A DNA stretch of 64,000 bases from Lewinellaceae bacterium SD302. Lineage in GTDB: Bacteria; Bacteroidota; Bacteroidia; Chitinophagales; Saprospiraceae. Below are positions 25,439 to 33,232 of the stretch, piece after piece (position 1 is the stretch's first letter; each line of letters starts with the position of its first letter). Location: contig PDLQ01000017.1 of assembly GCA_002591745.1 (NCBI GenBank), forward strand, positions 1 to 64,000. The letters are read 5' to 3'. The translations under genes were made by a program, and so were the position numbers. The notes beneath the pieces are model-generated. The model ran no database searches, was not told the DNA's origin, and saw only the letters and a program-made list of their open reading frames with translations.

Positions 25439-26665
25439 TTAACCCAGCTCTGTATTCACCACTACCTCACCGTGCAAGGTCCGGTGTACCGGGCAGCGGT
25501 CCGCAATTTCCAGCAAGCGCCGGACCTGTTCTTCACTCAGGTCACCTTCGAATTCAATGACCCGATCAAAGTGATCGACCTTTTGTTTAGGCTCGCCCTT
25601 TGAGGAGACGGCCATCATGTCTTTTTCGTAATCTTTCCGGTGATCCAAATGAACGCGGACTACTTCCACCGGCCATTTTTTGCGACGGGCGTACATCTGG
25701 ATGGTCATGGCCGTACATGCTCCCAGACCGGCACTAACGAGTTCATAGGGATTAGGGCCGAAATCGTTACCGCCGATGCTTTCCGGTTCATCGGCCGTCA
25801 GGCTGTGACGGCGCACCATTACCTCGGTGGTGAAGCCTTCTGTACCGAGACGAACGGCTACGCTGTGGCTACTGCGCAGCGCCTGTTCTTCTTTTGAGTC
25901 TACCGGCTTAACGTAGCGACCGGACCACCCGGCAATTACTTCGCCGGCGTAGTGACTGTCCGTTTTATCACTGAGCAAATGATCCGCCCCGTCCAAAGAA
26001 ACGAAGCTTTTGGGGTGCCTGGCGGCATGGTAGATTTTTGCTGCCTCGTCGATGTTCACGGTCGTATCCTGGGGAGAGTGTAATATGAGGAGGGCTTTGC
26101 CCAGCTGGCCAATTTTCTCTGCTACTTTGTTAGCCACCAAATCATCCAGGAACTGTTGCTTGATCTTAAAGTCGCGGCCACCAATATTGACCGTCGCCTC
26201 TCCCTTGGCCATAATTTCTTCCAGTCCGTTTTTGAGTAAGCCTTTGATGTGATCCACTTCGAAAGGAGCGCCGATGGTAGCGACCGCAACCACACTCGGT
26301 AATTGGTGGGCCGCACAAAGTACCGCCGCACCACCCAAACTGTGCCCAACCAATAAACTCGGTGCCAGATGATTTTCCGTTAGCCAATCTGCTGCGGCAA
26401 CCAAGTCCGAGATGTTAGTGGTGAAATTACTGTCGGCAAAATCGCCCTCGCTGCCGCCCAGGCCGGTGAAGTCGAAGCGCAGCACGGCGATTCCTTTTAA
26501 ATTTAAAGCCCTGCTGATCTGGCGTACGGCTATCAAAGAACTCGAACAGGTGAAACAGTGAGCAAAAATGGCGTAGGCATGAGGGTGGCGATCCACGGGC
26601 ATTTCCAGGCGGGCAGACAACTGGATTCCTGCGGCGTTAGGGAACTTAATCTTCTCTGATCGCAT
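25439..26665 (-). CDS. Alpha/beta hydrolase-OsmC fusion protein
   Basis: 408 residues. Residues 1-250 form an alpha/beta hydrolase: VLRFDFTGLGGSEG, nucleophile elbow SLLVGHSLGGAAVL (GHSLGG), Asp loop LILHSPQDTTVNIDEA and His near GADHLLSD. Residues 265-408 form an OsmC/Ohr domain with SAGLGACTAMTIQMYARRKKWPVE (one redox Cys) and DRCPVHRTL (second Cys), the pair that reduces organic hydroperoxides. This fusion is known in other bacteria. It probably detoxifies peroxides and hydrolyses an associated ester. It diverges from a small ORF across a region with an ACAAATTGT palindrome of the kind bound by OhrR/MarR repressors. Confidence 0.9.
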   Translation of the reverse strand: MRSEKIKFPNAAGIQLSARLEMPVDRHPHAYAIFAHCFTCSSSLIAVRQISRALNLKGIAVLRFDFTGLGGSEGDFADSNFTTNISDLVAAADWLTENHLAPSLLVGHSLGGAAVLCAAHQLPSVVAVATIGAPFEVDHIKGLLKNGLEEIMAKGEATVNIGGRDFKIKQQFLDDLVANKVAEKIGQLGKALLILHSPQDTTVNIDEAAKIYHAARHPKSFVSLDGADHLLSDKTDSHYAGEVIAGWSGRYVKPVDSKEEQALRSSHSVAVRLGTEGFTTEVMVRRHSLTADEPESIGGNDFGPNPYELVSAGLGACTAMTIQMYARRKKWPVEVVRVHLDHRKDYEKDMMAVSSKGEPKQKVDHFDRVIEFEGDLSEEQVRRLLEIADRCPVHRTLHGEVVVNTELG

Positions 26666-26683
26666 TATTTTGTTGAATTTATA

Positions 26684-26723
26684 TAAAACAAATTGTTTTA
26701 ATAAGTAAAAACCTTTAGTTTTG
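26684..26723 (+). promoter_or_regulatory. Canonical promoter with overlapping palindrome
   Basis: TTG (26693-26695), 20-nt spacer, TAGTTTTG (26716-26723): a textbook Bacteroidota promoter. The perfect palindrome TAAAACAAATTGTTTTA (26684-26700) overlaps the -33 box and lies 19 nt from the start codon of the divergent OsmC-fusion gene. It resembles OhrR/MarR operators, so joint redox control is possible. Confidence 0.7.
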
Positions 26724-26767
26724 AATGGCAGCCGGATTTACTTACAAATTGCATCAAATCAGTACCA

Positions 26768-26998
26768 ATGAAACCAACTTTAGAACAGCCGGCCAAACGG
26801 GTCGATAAAAACAGATCCGATCCGTCAGTCAACAAGCGACCGGCATGGAAGGTACTTATTTTCTTCGTGCCGCTGAGCAGTGGCGGCGGCTTACCCAAGC
26901 CCCCCGGCAACAAGGGATGGATGGAGATTGTATTGTTGCTTCTTAAAGTGATCGCAGCCCTGGTAGCTTTAGGTAAAGCGATCGGGTGGGCGACATAG
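26768..26998 (+). CDS. Small membrane protein, uncharacterised
   Basis: 76 residues starting ATG about 45 nt after the -7 box of a canonical promoter. The N-terminal half is basic and polar (MKPTLEQPAKRVDKNRSDPS), the middle is Gly/Pro-rich (SSGGGLPKPPGNKGW), and the C-terminus is one membrane helix (MEIVLLLLKVIAALVALGKAIGW). No family recognised. A tail-anchored or peptide-like product is possible. Support comes from the promoter and from the intact frame filling an otherwise empty 394-bp gap; codon evidence is weak because it is short. Confidence 0.5.
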   Translation: MKPTLEQPAKRVDKNRSDPSVNKRPAWKVLIFFVPLSSGGGLPKPPGNKGWMEIVLLLLKVIAALVALGKAIGWAT

Positions 26999-27059
26999 GA
27001 ATTAGGGGCATCAAGACGTTACATAGGATATTTAAGCAATTGATTATACTTTCGCCATC

Positions 27060-28088
27060 ATGATCAAGAAGATTTTCCTCTTAGTGTTTCTAGTCGGTAT
27101 TACCCTGACCGGTTATGCATATTATGAACTGATGGCCAGACCGGTGGTACCCGCCGACTGGGCCGATAGCGACTATCTAGAAGTTCCCCGCGGGGCCAGC
27201 TACGAGCAGGTAATGGACTCTCTGGAGAACAAAGGCGTGATGGTAAATCGCAGTTTTTTCGATCCACTGGCTACCCGGATGGCCTTTAAGCGTGATCAAA
27301 TGCGCTCCGGTCGTTTCCCACTACGCTCCGGCATGAGTACCGTTGAGTTGATCCGTCACCTGCGTATTGCTAAACAGATGACAACCAACGTAATTCTGAC
27401 TACAGAACGGGAACCGATGAATGTAGCGGCCAAGGCCGCCCGTTTCCTGCAACCGGATAGTCTGTCTTTCGTCCGCCTATTCCAGAACGAGGCCTACCTG
27501 GATAGTATCGGTTACCGGACCGAAACGCTGCAGACCCTTTTCATCCCCAACACCTACGAGCTATACTGGAACAGTACGCCCCGGGAATTCATGGCCCGGA
27601 TGATCAAGGAACACGCACGTTTTTGGGATGCTAACGATCGCCGCGCGAAAGCCGAAAAGCTAGGCATGACGCCCACCGAGGTCTATACCCTGGCCAGTAT
27701 TGTAGAAAAGGAAAGCTTGCAGCCGACGGAACGACCGCGGATTGCCGGCGTTTACCTCAATCGATTAGAGCAGGGCATCCTGCTGCAGGCTGACCCAACC
27801 GTAGTCTTCGGGATTCGCCAGTTCGATCTGGGCCGCGTACTTTACGTTCACCTGGAATCGGACAGCCCCTATAATACTTATCGTTTCGCCGGCTTGCCTC
27901 CCGGACCGATCGCCATGAGCAGTCCCGGTAGCATCGATGCGGTGCTGAATAGTGAGGACCACGACTACATTTACTTCTGCGCCCGGGGAGATGGAACCGG
28001 ATACCACAACTTCGCCGAAACTACGGCCGGCCACGGTCGCAACCGGGCGATTTACGCAGCTAATCTGAAGGCCAGAGGGATTCGATAA
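27060..28088 (+). CDS. mltG: Endolytic peptidoglycan transglycosylase MltG
   Basis: 342 residues: N-terminal membrane anchor (about 3-24), a LysM-like/YceG N-domain with LEVPRGASYEQVMDSLENKGV, and the catalytic domain with LASIVEKESLQPTERPRIAGVYLNRL (Glu216 the likely catalytic acid), QADPTVVFGI, SPYNTYRFAGLPPGPIAMSSPGSIDAVLN and YHNFAETTAGH. It cleaves nascent glycan strands and sets their length. No yqgF/dnaE or other usual neighbours are seen. A weak -7-like TATACTTTCG lies 8-10 nt before the ATG. Confidence 0.95.
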   Translation: MIKKIFLLVFLVGITLTGYAYYELMARPVVPADWADSDYLEVPRGASYEQVMDSLENKGVMVNRSFFDPLATRMAFKRDQMRSGRFPLRSGMSTVELIRHLRIAKQMTTNVILTTEREPMNVAAKAARFLQPDSLSFVRLFQNEAYLDSIGYRTETLQTLFIPNTYELYWNSTPREFMARMIKEHARFWDANDRRAKAEKLGMTPTEVYTLASIVEKESLQPTERPRIAGVYLNRLEQGILLQADPTVVFGIRQFDLGRVLYVHLESDSPYNTYRFAGLPPGPIAMSSPGSIDAVLNSEDHDYIYFCARGDGTGYHNFAETTAGHGRNRAIYAANLKARGIR

Positions 28089-28094
28089 TTGATT

Positions 28095-29771
28095 TTATTC
28101 CCGAAGATGGCGGCGCAGGATTTTACCAACGTTCGTTTTAGGTAATTCGTCCCGAAACTCCACCAGCTTTGGTACTTTGTAGCCCGTCAGATTTTCCCGG
28201 GCGAAGGCGATAAGTTCGTCCTTGGTCAGAGAATCGTCTTTGCGGACTACGAATACTTTTACCTTCTCTCCGCTGCGTTCGTCCGGAACACCAACGGCGG
28301 CCAACTCCAGTACCTTGGGATGGCCGGCCAGTACGTCCTCGATTTCGTTGGGAAAAACGTTGAAACCGGAGACGAGGATCATATCTTTTTTGCGGTCTAC
28401 GATCTTGAAGAACCCGTCTTCCGTCATCATGCCGATATCTCCGGTACAGAGCCAGCCGTCCAGGAAGACTTTGGCCGTCTCTTCGGGGCGATTATAGTAG
28501 CCCTTCATCACCTGGGGCCCTTTGATCTGGATTTCACCGACCTCTTCGGGGGCACCGGCTCGTTTTTCTTCCTCCATCCAGATGCGAACATCCGTGTTCG
28601 GTAGTGGCAGGCCGACGTGCCCCAGGCGGAAACGACCGTCCAGTGGATTCATGATGGCACTGGGGCTGGTTTCAGTGAGCCCGTATCCCTCACTCAGGGG
28701 TACGCCGGTCAGCTTTTGCCAGGCTTCGGCGACCGGCCGTTGTACCGCAGTACCACCACCCACGGTGATCTTCAGTTCGCTGAAATCCAATTTCTGAAAA
28801 TCAGGGTCATTGTTCAATGCATTGAACAGGGTATTTACACCGGTAAGTCCGCTAATCTTATTGTCCTTGAAAGCCTTGACGACCGTGGAGAGGTCTCTTG
28901 GGTTAGTAATCAAAACGCTCTCGGCTCCGTGGTGGAGCATGCTCAGGCAATTGACGGTAAAGGCGAAAATATGATAGAGCGGCAGGGGGCAAAGCATGGC
29001 GGCAACCTGATCCCCCAGGAAAGGGCCGAACCAGCCGTTACTCTGCAGCGTATTGGCGGCCATATTGCGATTGGTGAGCATGGCCCCCTTACTGACGCCC
29101 GTAGTGCCGCCCGTGTATTGCAGGGCGACGATGTCTTCGGGCTTCGCTTCGTAGTCCGGCAACTTGTACTTCTTTCCCTCACTCAGTGCTTGCGCGAATG
29201 AAACTGCGCCGGGTAATTCGTACTTGGGTACCATCCGCTTGACGGTGCGTACTACGAAATTGACAATTTGCTTCTTTGGGAAAGACAGCATTTCACCCAG
29301 GCTGGTGGTAATAACCGTTTTAATATCGGTTTCTCCGATGATCTTTTCCAGGTTCGCCGCAAAGGGTTCAGCGATGACAATGGCCGTCGCACCGCTGTCA
29401 GTGAACTGATGCTTCATTTCCCGAGGGGTATAGAGCGGGTTGGTGTTCACCACAATGACCCCGGCTTTGATAGCACCGAACAACGCGATGGGATACTGTA
29501 GCAAGTTGGGCATCATCAGGGCGACCCGATCGCCCGGTTGCAGGCCACGGTAGTGGAGATAGGCCCCAAAAGCGGTTGACAGGCGATCCGTTTCCGCGAA
29601 AGTAAGCCGTTTACCCATACAGCTGAAGGCCGGTTTGTTCTGGTGGGTAGCAAAAGCATTTTCGATCAGCGCTTTCAGCGTCGGAAAGCGATCCACCTCA
29701 ATGTTGGCTGGAATTTCTTTTGGGTAGTTGGCCAACCAGGGGCGCTGGTCGGCGGCGGCGGAAGAAGTCAT
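28095..29771 (-). CDS. Long-chain fatty acid-CoA ligase (FadD-like)
   Basis: 558 residues, an ANL-superfamily adenylating enzyme. The AMP/ATP P-loop is LQYTGGTTGVSKGAMLTNRN; the A5 block is SEGYGLTETSPSA; the A7/A8 blocks are GWLCTGDIGMMTEDGFFKIVDRKKDMILVSGFNVFP; the catalytic Lys lies in LPKTNVGKILRRHLRE at the C-terminus. It activates fatty acids to acyl-CoA for degradation or lipid synthesis. It converges on mltG with 6 nt between stops. Start at ATG 29771. Length and all motifs agree with FadD; chain-length preference is not predictable. Confidence 0.92.
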   Translation of the reverse strand: MTSSAAADQRPWLANYPKEIPANIEVDRFPTLKALIENAFATHQNKPAFSCMGKRLTFAETDRLSTAFGAYLHYRGLQPGDRVALMMPNLLQYPIALFGAIKAGVIVVNTNPLYTPREMKHQFTDSGATAIVIAEPFAANLEKIIGETDIKTVITTSLGEMLSFPKKQIVNFVVRTVKRMVPKYELPGAVSFAQALSEGKKYKLPDYEAKPEDIVALQYTGGTTGVSKGAMLTNRNMAANTLQSNGWFGPFLGDQVAAMLCPLPLYHIFAFTVNCLSMLHHGAESVLITNPRDLSTVVKAFKDNKISGLTGVNTLFNALNNDPDFQKLDFSELKITVGGGTAVQRPVAEAWQKLTGVPLSEGYGLTETSPSAIMNPLDGRFRLGHVGLPLPNTDVRIWMEEEKRAGAPEEVGEIQIKGPQVMKGYYNRPEETAKVFLDGWLCTGDIGMMTEDGFFKIVDRKKDMILVSGFNVFPNEIEDVLAGHPKVLELAAVGVPDERSGEKVKVFVVRKDDSLTKDELIAFARENLTGYKVPKLVEFRDELPKTNVGKILRRHLRE

Positions 29772-29906
29772 GTTTGCAGTTATGATCGATTAAAGCTAGG
29801 CCGTCTTAAAAAAGGCGGCTCCGCCAAGATAATGAACGCCGGGGGGAATTACTAAGGAACCTTGAATCCAGTATCTTAACGTGCATATTACCCACACCAT
29901 TCGCCC

Positions 29907-31319
29907 ATGCTATTTCGATTTGTCCCGTTAATCTGTGTTACGATTTATCTTTTTGCTTCCTGCAGTACCCCCTTCTCCGGTAGTAGTAATCAGATGAAGT
30001 TGAAGCCTCCTAACATCATCGTGATTCTCGCCGACGACCAGGGCTACGGTGATTTGTCCTGTTACGGCTCGCCAACCATCAAAAGCCCTCATCTCGACGA
30101 GTTGGCGAGTAATGGAATGAGGTTAACCAATTTCTACGCATTTCCTTCCTGTTCCCCGAGTCGGGCTGCCTTGCTTACCGGATGTTACCCGCCCAGGGTA
30201 GGCATACCGGACGTCATTGGCCCGGCCGGCCCTGACTGGACTAAAAATCGACAATATGGACTTCATCCACAAGAAGATATCTTGCCGGAGATACTCTCCC
30301 GCGTCGGCTACAGAAGTGCTCTAATTGGCAAGTGGCATTTAGGTCATTTTCCGGAAACCATGCCATTAGCCCAGGGTTTCGATTATTTCTACGGACTACC
30401 CTACTCCAATGACATGCGGCCCGAGTTGGGTGAACCATATCCGGACCTGACCCTAATGCGGGGTAAAAACACGATAAAGGTCAACCCGGATCAAAGTCAA
30501 CTGGTAACAGCCTATACCAACGAATCTATAGCCTTTATCGAGCGGACTAAAGATCAACCATTCTTCCTTTACCTAGCCCATAGTATGCCCCACGTACCGC
30601 TTTACGCCTCAAAGGAATTTGCGGGGCGTAGCGGCCAGGGCCTATACGTTGATGTAATTGAGGAGATCGACGCATCGGTGGGTCGAATCGTCGACTATTT
30701 GCGTAAAAAAGGTAAACTGGATAATACCCTGATCATCTATACTTCTGACAATGGCCCCTGGCTCACTTACGGTAATCACGCCGGATCCGCCGGTCCATTT
30801 CGAGAAGGAAAAGGCACTACTTACGAAGGAGGAATGCGGGTTCCCTTCATCGCCCACTGGCCCAATGGGATTGAAGCTGGCGTGATTTCCCACGCATCTG
30901 CCTCACTGATCGATTTGCTGCCGACTTTAGGTGAGCTAGCCGGTACTGAACAACCAGACAAAACGGTTGATGGCAGATCACTCCACAAATTGCTGACGGA
31001 AGGACAACAACCCGACGAGACGCCCTTTTATTACTACCGCTCCGGTCAGGTAGAAGCCGTACGACTAGGCAAATGGAAATTACACAGGCCTCACTATTTC
31101 CGTTACGTAGACCAGCCCGCTTTCGACGGTGAGGGAGGTAGCTATGCTCATCGGGAAACGGAAATGGTACTCTATGATCTATCCGGCGACCCTGGCGAAC
31201 GTTACAATCGTGCGGAGTTTGATCCTGGCAAAGTAGCAGAGTTATTAACCTTGATCGAGGCCGAGCAAGAGAGAATAGACCGAGATAAAAGACCAGCCTG
31301 GTTTCCACCTAACGAATAG
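29907..31319 (+). CDS. Lipid-anchored sulfatase (formylglycine-dependent, S1 family)
   Basis: 470 residues. The lipobox LFASC (Cys19) indicates a lipoprotein. NIIVILADDQGYGDLSCYG supplies the Ca-binding Asp pair, and CSPSRAALLTG (Cys82) is the sulfatase signature whose Cys is converted to formylglycine. LIGKWHLGH and YTSDNGPWLTYGNHAG are further S1 blocks. It probably removes sulfate from algal or animal polysaccharides, matching a marine lifestyle. No sulfatase-maturase gene is in the window. It ends 1 nt before the end of the convergent AckA-PduL gene. Confidence 0.92.
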   Translation: MLFRFVPLICVTIYLFASCSTPFSGSSNQMKLKPPNIIVILADDQGYGDLSCYGSPTIKSPHLDELASNGMRLTNFYAFPSCSPSRAALLTGCYPPRVGIPDVIGPAGPDWTKNRQYGLHPQEDILPEILSRVGYRSALIGKWHLGHFPETMPLAQGFDYFYGLPYSNDMRPELGEPYPDLTLMRGKNTIKVNPDQSQLVTAYTNESIAFIERTKDQPFFLYLAHSMPHVPLYASKEFAGRSGQGLYVDVIEEIDASVGRIVDYLRKKGKLDNTLIIYTSDNGPWLTYGNHAGSAGPFREGKGTTYEGGMRVPFIAHWPNGIEAGVISHASASLIDLLPTLGELAGTEQPDKTVDGRSLHKLLTEGQQPDETPFYYYRSGQVEAVRLGKWKLHRPHYFRYVDQPAFDGEGGSYAHRETEMVLYDLSGDPGERYNRAEFDPGKVAELLTLIEAEQERIDRDKRPAWFPPNE

Positions 31320-31320
31320 G

Positions 31321-33138
31321 TCAGCGTACGACGCTCAGTTTTCGTTTCACCAAATGCCCGGTACTCCCGGTATTCATCAGCACGCCCGTGTCTCCGGGTT
31401 GGATTTCGGCAGCATTGCCTTCATCGGTGTCGATGTGCATTTCCAGGGCGTACTTTTCAGAGACACGTATCAGGACATTTCCAAATGTAAGTGATCTTTC
31501 GGCACCGCCAACGGAAACCTCCACTACGTCCCGGTCCTGCACACCAAAGCGGAGCGCATCTTCGGGAGTCATGTGGATATGGCGCCAAGCACAGATCACC
31601 CCGTCTTCGATGTCGACGGAGCCCGCAGGACCAATCAGTTTACACCCCGGGGTATTTTCTACCTTACCCGATTCACGAACCGGTGCGTCGATACCGAGAA
31701 AGAACTCATCCGTCCGGCTGATCTCAACCTGGTCTTTACTGCGTAATGGACCTAAAATCCTGACCCTCTCGATTTGATTGCGTGGCCCCACTACGGTCAC
31801 CGTTTCCTCAGCGGCGAATTGCCCGGGCTGGGAAAGCCATTTTCTGACCTTTAATTCGTGGCCCTCACCGTAAAGAGTATCCAGCGTTTCACGGGTCAGG
31901 TGAATATGACGGGCGGAAATGGCCACCGGAATCTGTGGCAACTGGTTTACTTCATCGGCCTTGGCGATCATTTTTGAGCAGTCGCGGGCAATGGCCAGTT
32001 GCTCATCGGTCTTTACGGCTAACAAACGCACCCGACTGTGTCGCATACTGAATTCGGCAACCGGCTGGTCTTCGCTTAACTGTAAAATACTGTTTGCGTC
32101 TTCGTTGATAATGGCCCCCAGGAAGTTCAGCCGTTGAGCTGCACGGTGGCGGATGACCTTGCTGTTTTCACCGATACCACCGGTAAAGACAATGGCATCC
32201 ACCCCGCCCATGATGGCTGCATAAGCGCCAATGTATTTCCGCAGGCGATGAGTGAATACTTGTACGGCCAGCTGGCAATCTGCGTTACCGTTTGAGGCGG
32301 CTTCCAGGATGGTCCGTAAATCATTCCCGACACCGGAAAGGCCGGCCAGGCCGCTTTGCCGATTTAGGAGGTGATCGATCTCCTCCAGCGACAGACCGGC
32401 CTGGTCGTGAAGGTAGGTTGGAATGCCGGGGTCCAGATCGCCACTTCGGGTGCCCATGACGAGGCCTTCCAGCGGTGTCATACCCATACTCGTTTCCACG
32501 GACCGCCCGAATTCGATAGCCGCGACGCTACAACCATTGCCCAGGTGACAGGAAATAACACGCAGGTTGCGTAAATCATCTTTCAGGTACTCAGCGGCTT
32601 TGCGGCTGACGTATTGGTGGCTCATCCCGTGGAAGCCATAGCGACGAATACCATACTTATCCATCAACTCTTTTGGCAGTGCGTAGGTCTTGGCCCTGCG
32701 TGGCATACTCTGGTGAAAAGCAGTATCGAAGACAGCGTAGTGATTGTGGTCCGGGAACAGTTCTCTGGCAATCTCTATCCCGCGCAAGTTAACCGGATTG
32801 TGAAGCGGGGCCAGTCGGCTTTGCTCGCCAATTAACATTGCTACTTTGTCAGTCAGTAAAACCGGTCGGTCGAAAGCCTCCCCGCCGTGGACGACCCGAT
32901 GACCTACACCGGATATTTCCGTGTCACCCAGTTTATCCTTTAGCGCCAGCAAGCAACTCTTCAAGGCATTTTCGTGGCCTGTTCTTTTTAATTCTACCTG
33001 ACTACCATCAGAAAATTCGGCGACCGGGTCATCCAGTAATCTTTCGGCCGTAAGTGATATCATCCGCTGACCGTTGAGTGGATCAATGATTGCGGCCTTC
33101 AGGGAAGAACTCCCTACGTTGAGTACCAGGATATGCAT
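31321..33138 (-). CDS. Acetate kinase fused to PduL-type phosphotransacylase
   Basis: 605 residues from ATG at 33138 (MHILVLNVGSSSLKAAII). Residues 1-390 are acetate kinase: NVGSSSLK, GHRVVHGGE, VFDTAFHQSMP, YGFHGMSHQYVS, HLGNGCSVAAI and FTGGIGEN. Residues about 400-605 are a PduL phosphate acyltransferase with the zinc-binding SARHIHL and WRHIHMTPEDA repeats. One polypeptide thus links acetyl-CoA, acetyl-phosphate and acetate with ATP formation. An upstream in-frame extension to 33249 is not supported by family alignment. It is divergent from a T9SS gene, the two start codons being 94 nt apart. The stretch TDKVAML coincides with a copy of the GCTACTTTGTCA core (32840-32851). Confidence 0.9.
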   Translation of the reverse strand: MHILVLNVGSSSLKAAIIDPLNGQRMISLTAERLLDDPVAEFSDGSQVELKRTGHENALKSCLLALKDKLGDTEISGVGHRVVHGGEAFDRPVLLTDKVAMLIGEQSRLAPLHNPVNLRGIEIARELFPDHNHYAVFDTAFHQSMPRRAKTYALPKELMDKYGIRRYGFHGMSHQYVSRKAAEYLKDDLRNLRVISCHLGNGCSVAAIEFGRSVETSMGMTPLEGLVMGTRSGDLDPGIPTYLHDQAGLSLEEIDHLLNRQSGLAGLSGVGNDLRTILEAASNGNADCQLAVQVFTHRLRKYIGAYAAIMGGVDAIVFTGGIGENSKVIRHRAAQRLNFLGAIINEDANSILQLSEDQPVAEFSMRHSRVRLLAVKTDEQLAIARDCSKMIAKADEVNQLPQIPVAISARHIHLTRETLDTLYGEGHELKVRKWLSQPGQFAAEETVTVVGPRNQIERVRILGPLRSKDQVEISRTDEFFLGIDAPVRESGKVENTPGCKLIGPAGSVDIEDGVICAWRHIHMTPEDALRFGVQDRDVVEVSVGGAERSLTFGNVLIRVSEKYALEMHIDTDEGNAAEIQPGDTGVLMNTGSTGHLVKRKLSVVR

Positions 33139-33232
33139 GAATGTATTTTTAAGGCAAACCAGGGTGATCCGTTTTAGGTTCACTATCGAACTAAGTCGTA
33201 TCTTCACGGAGACGACCTCCAAACAAAAAAAC

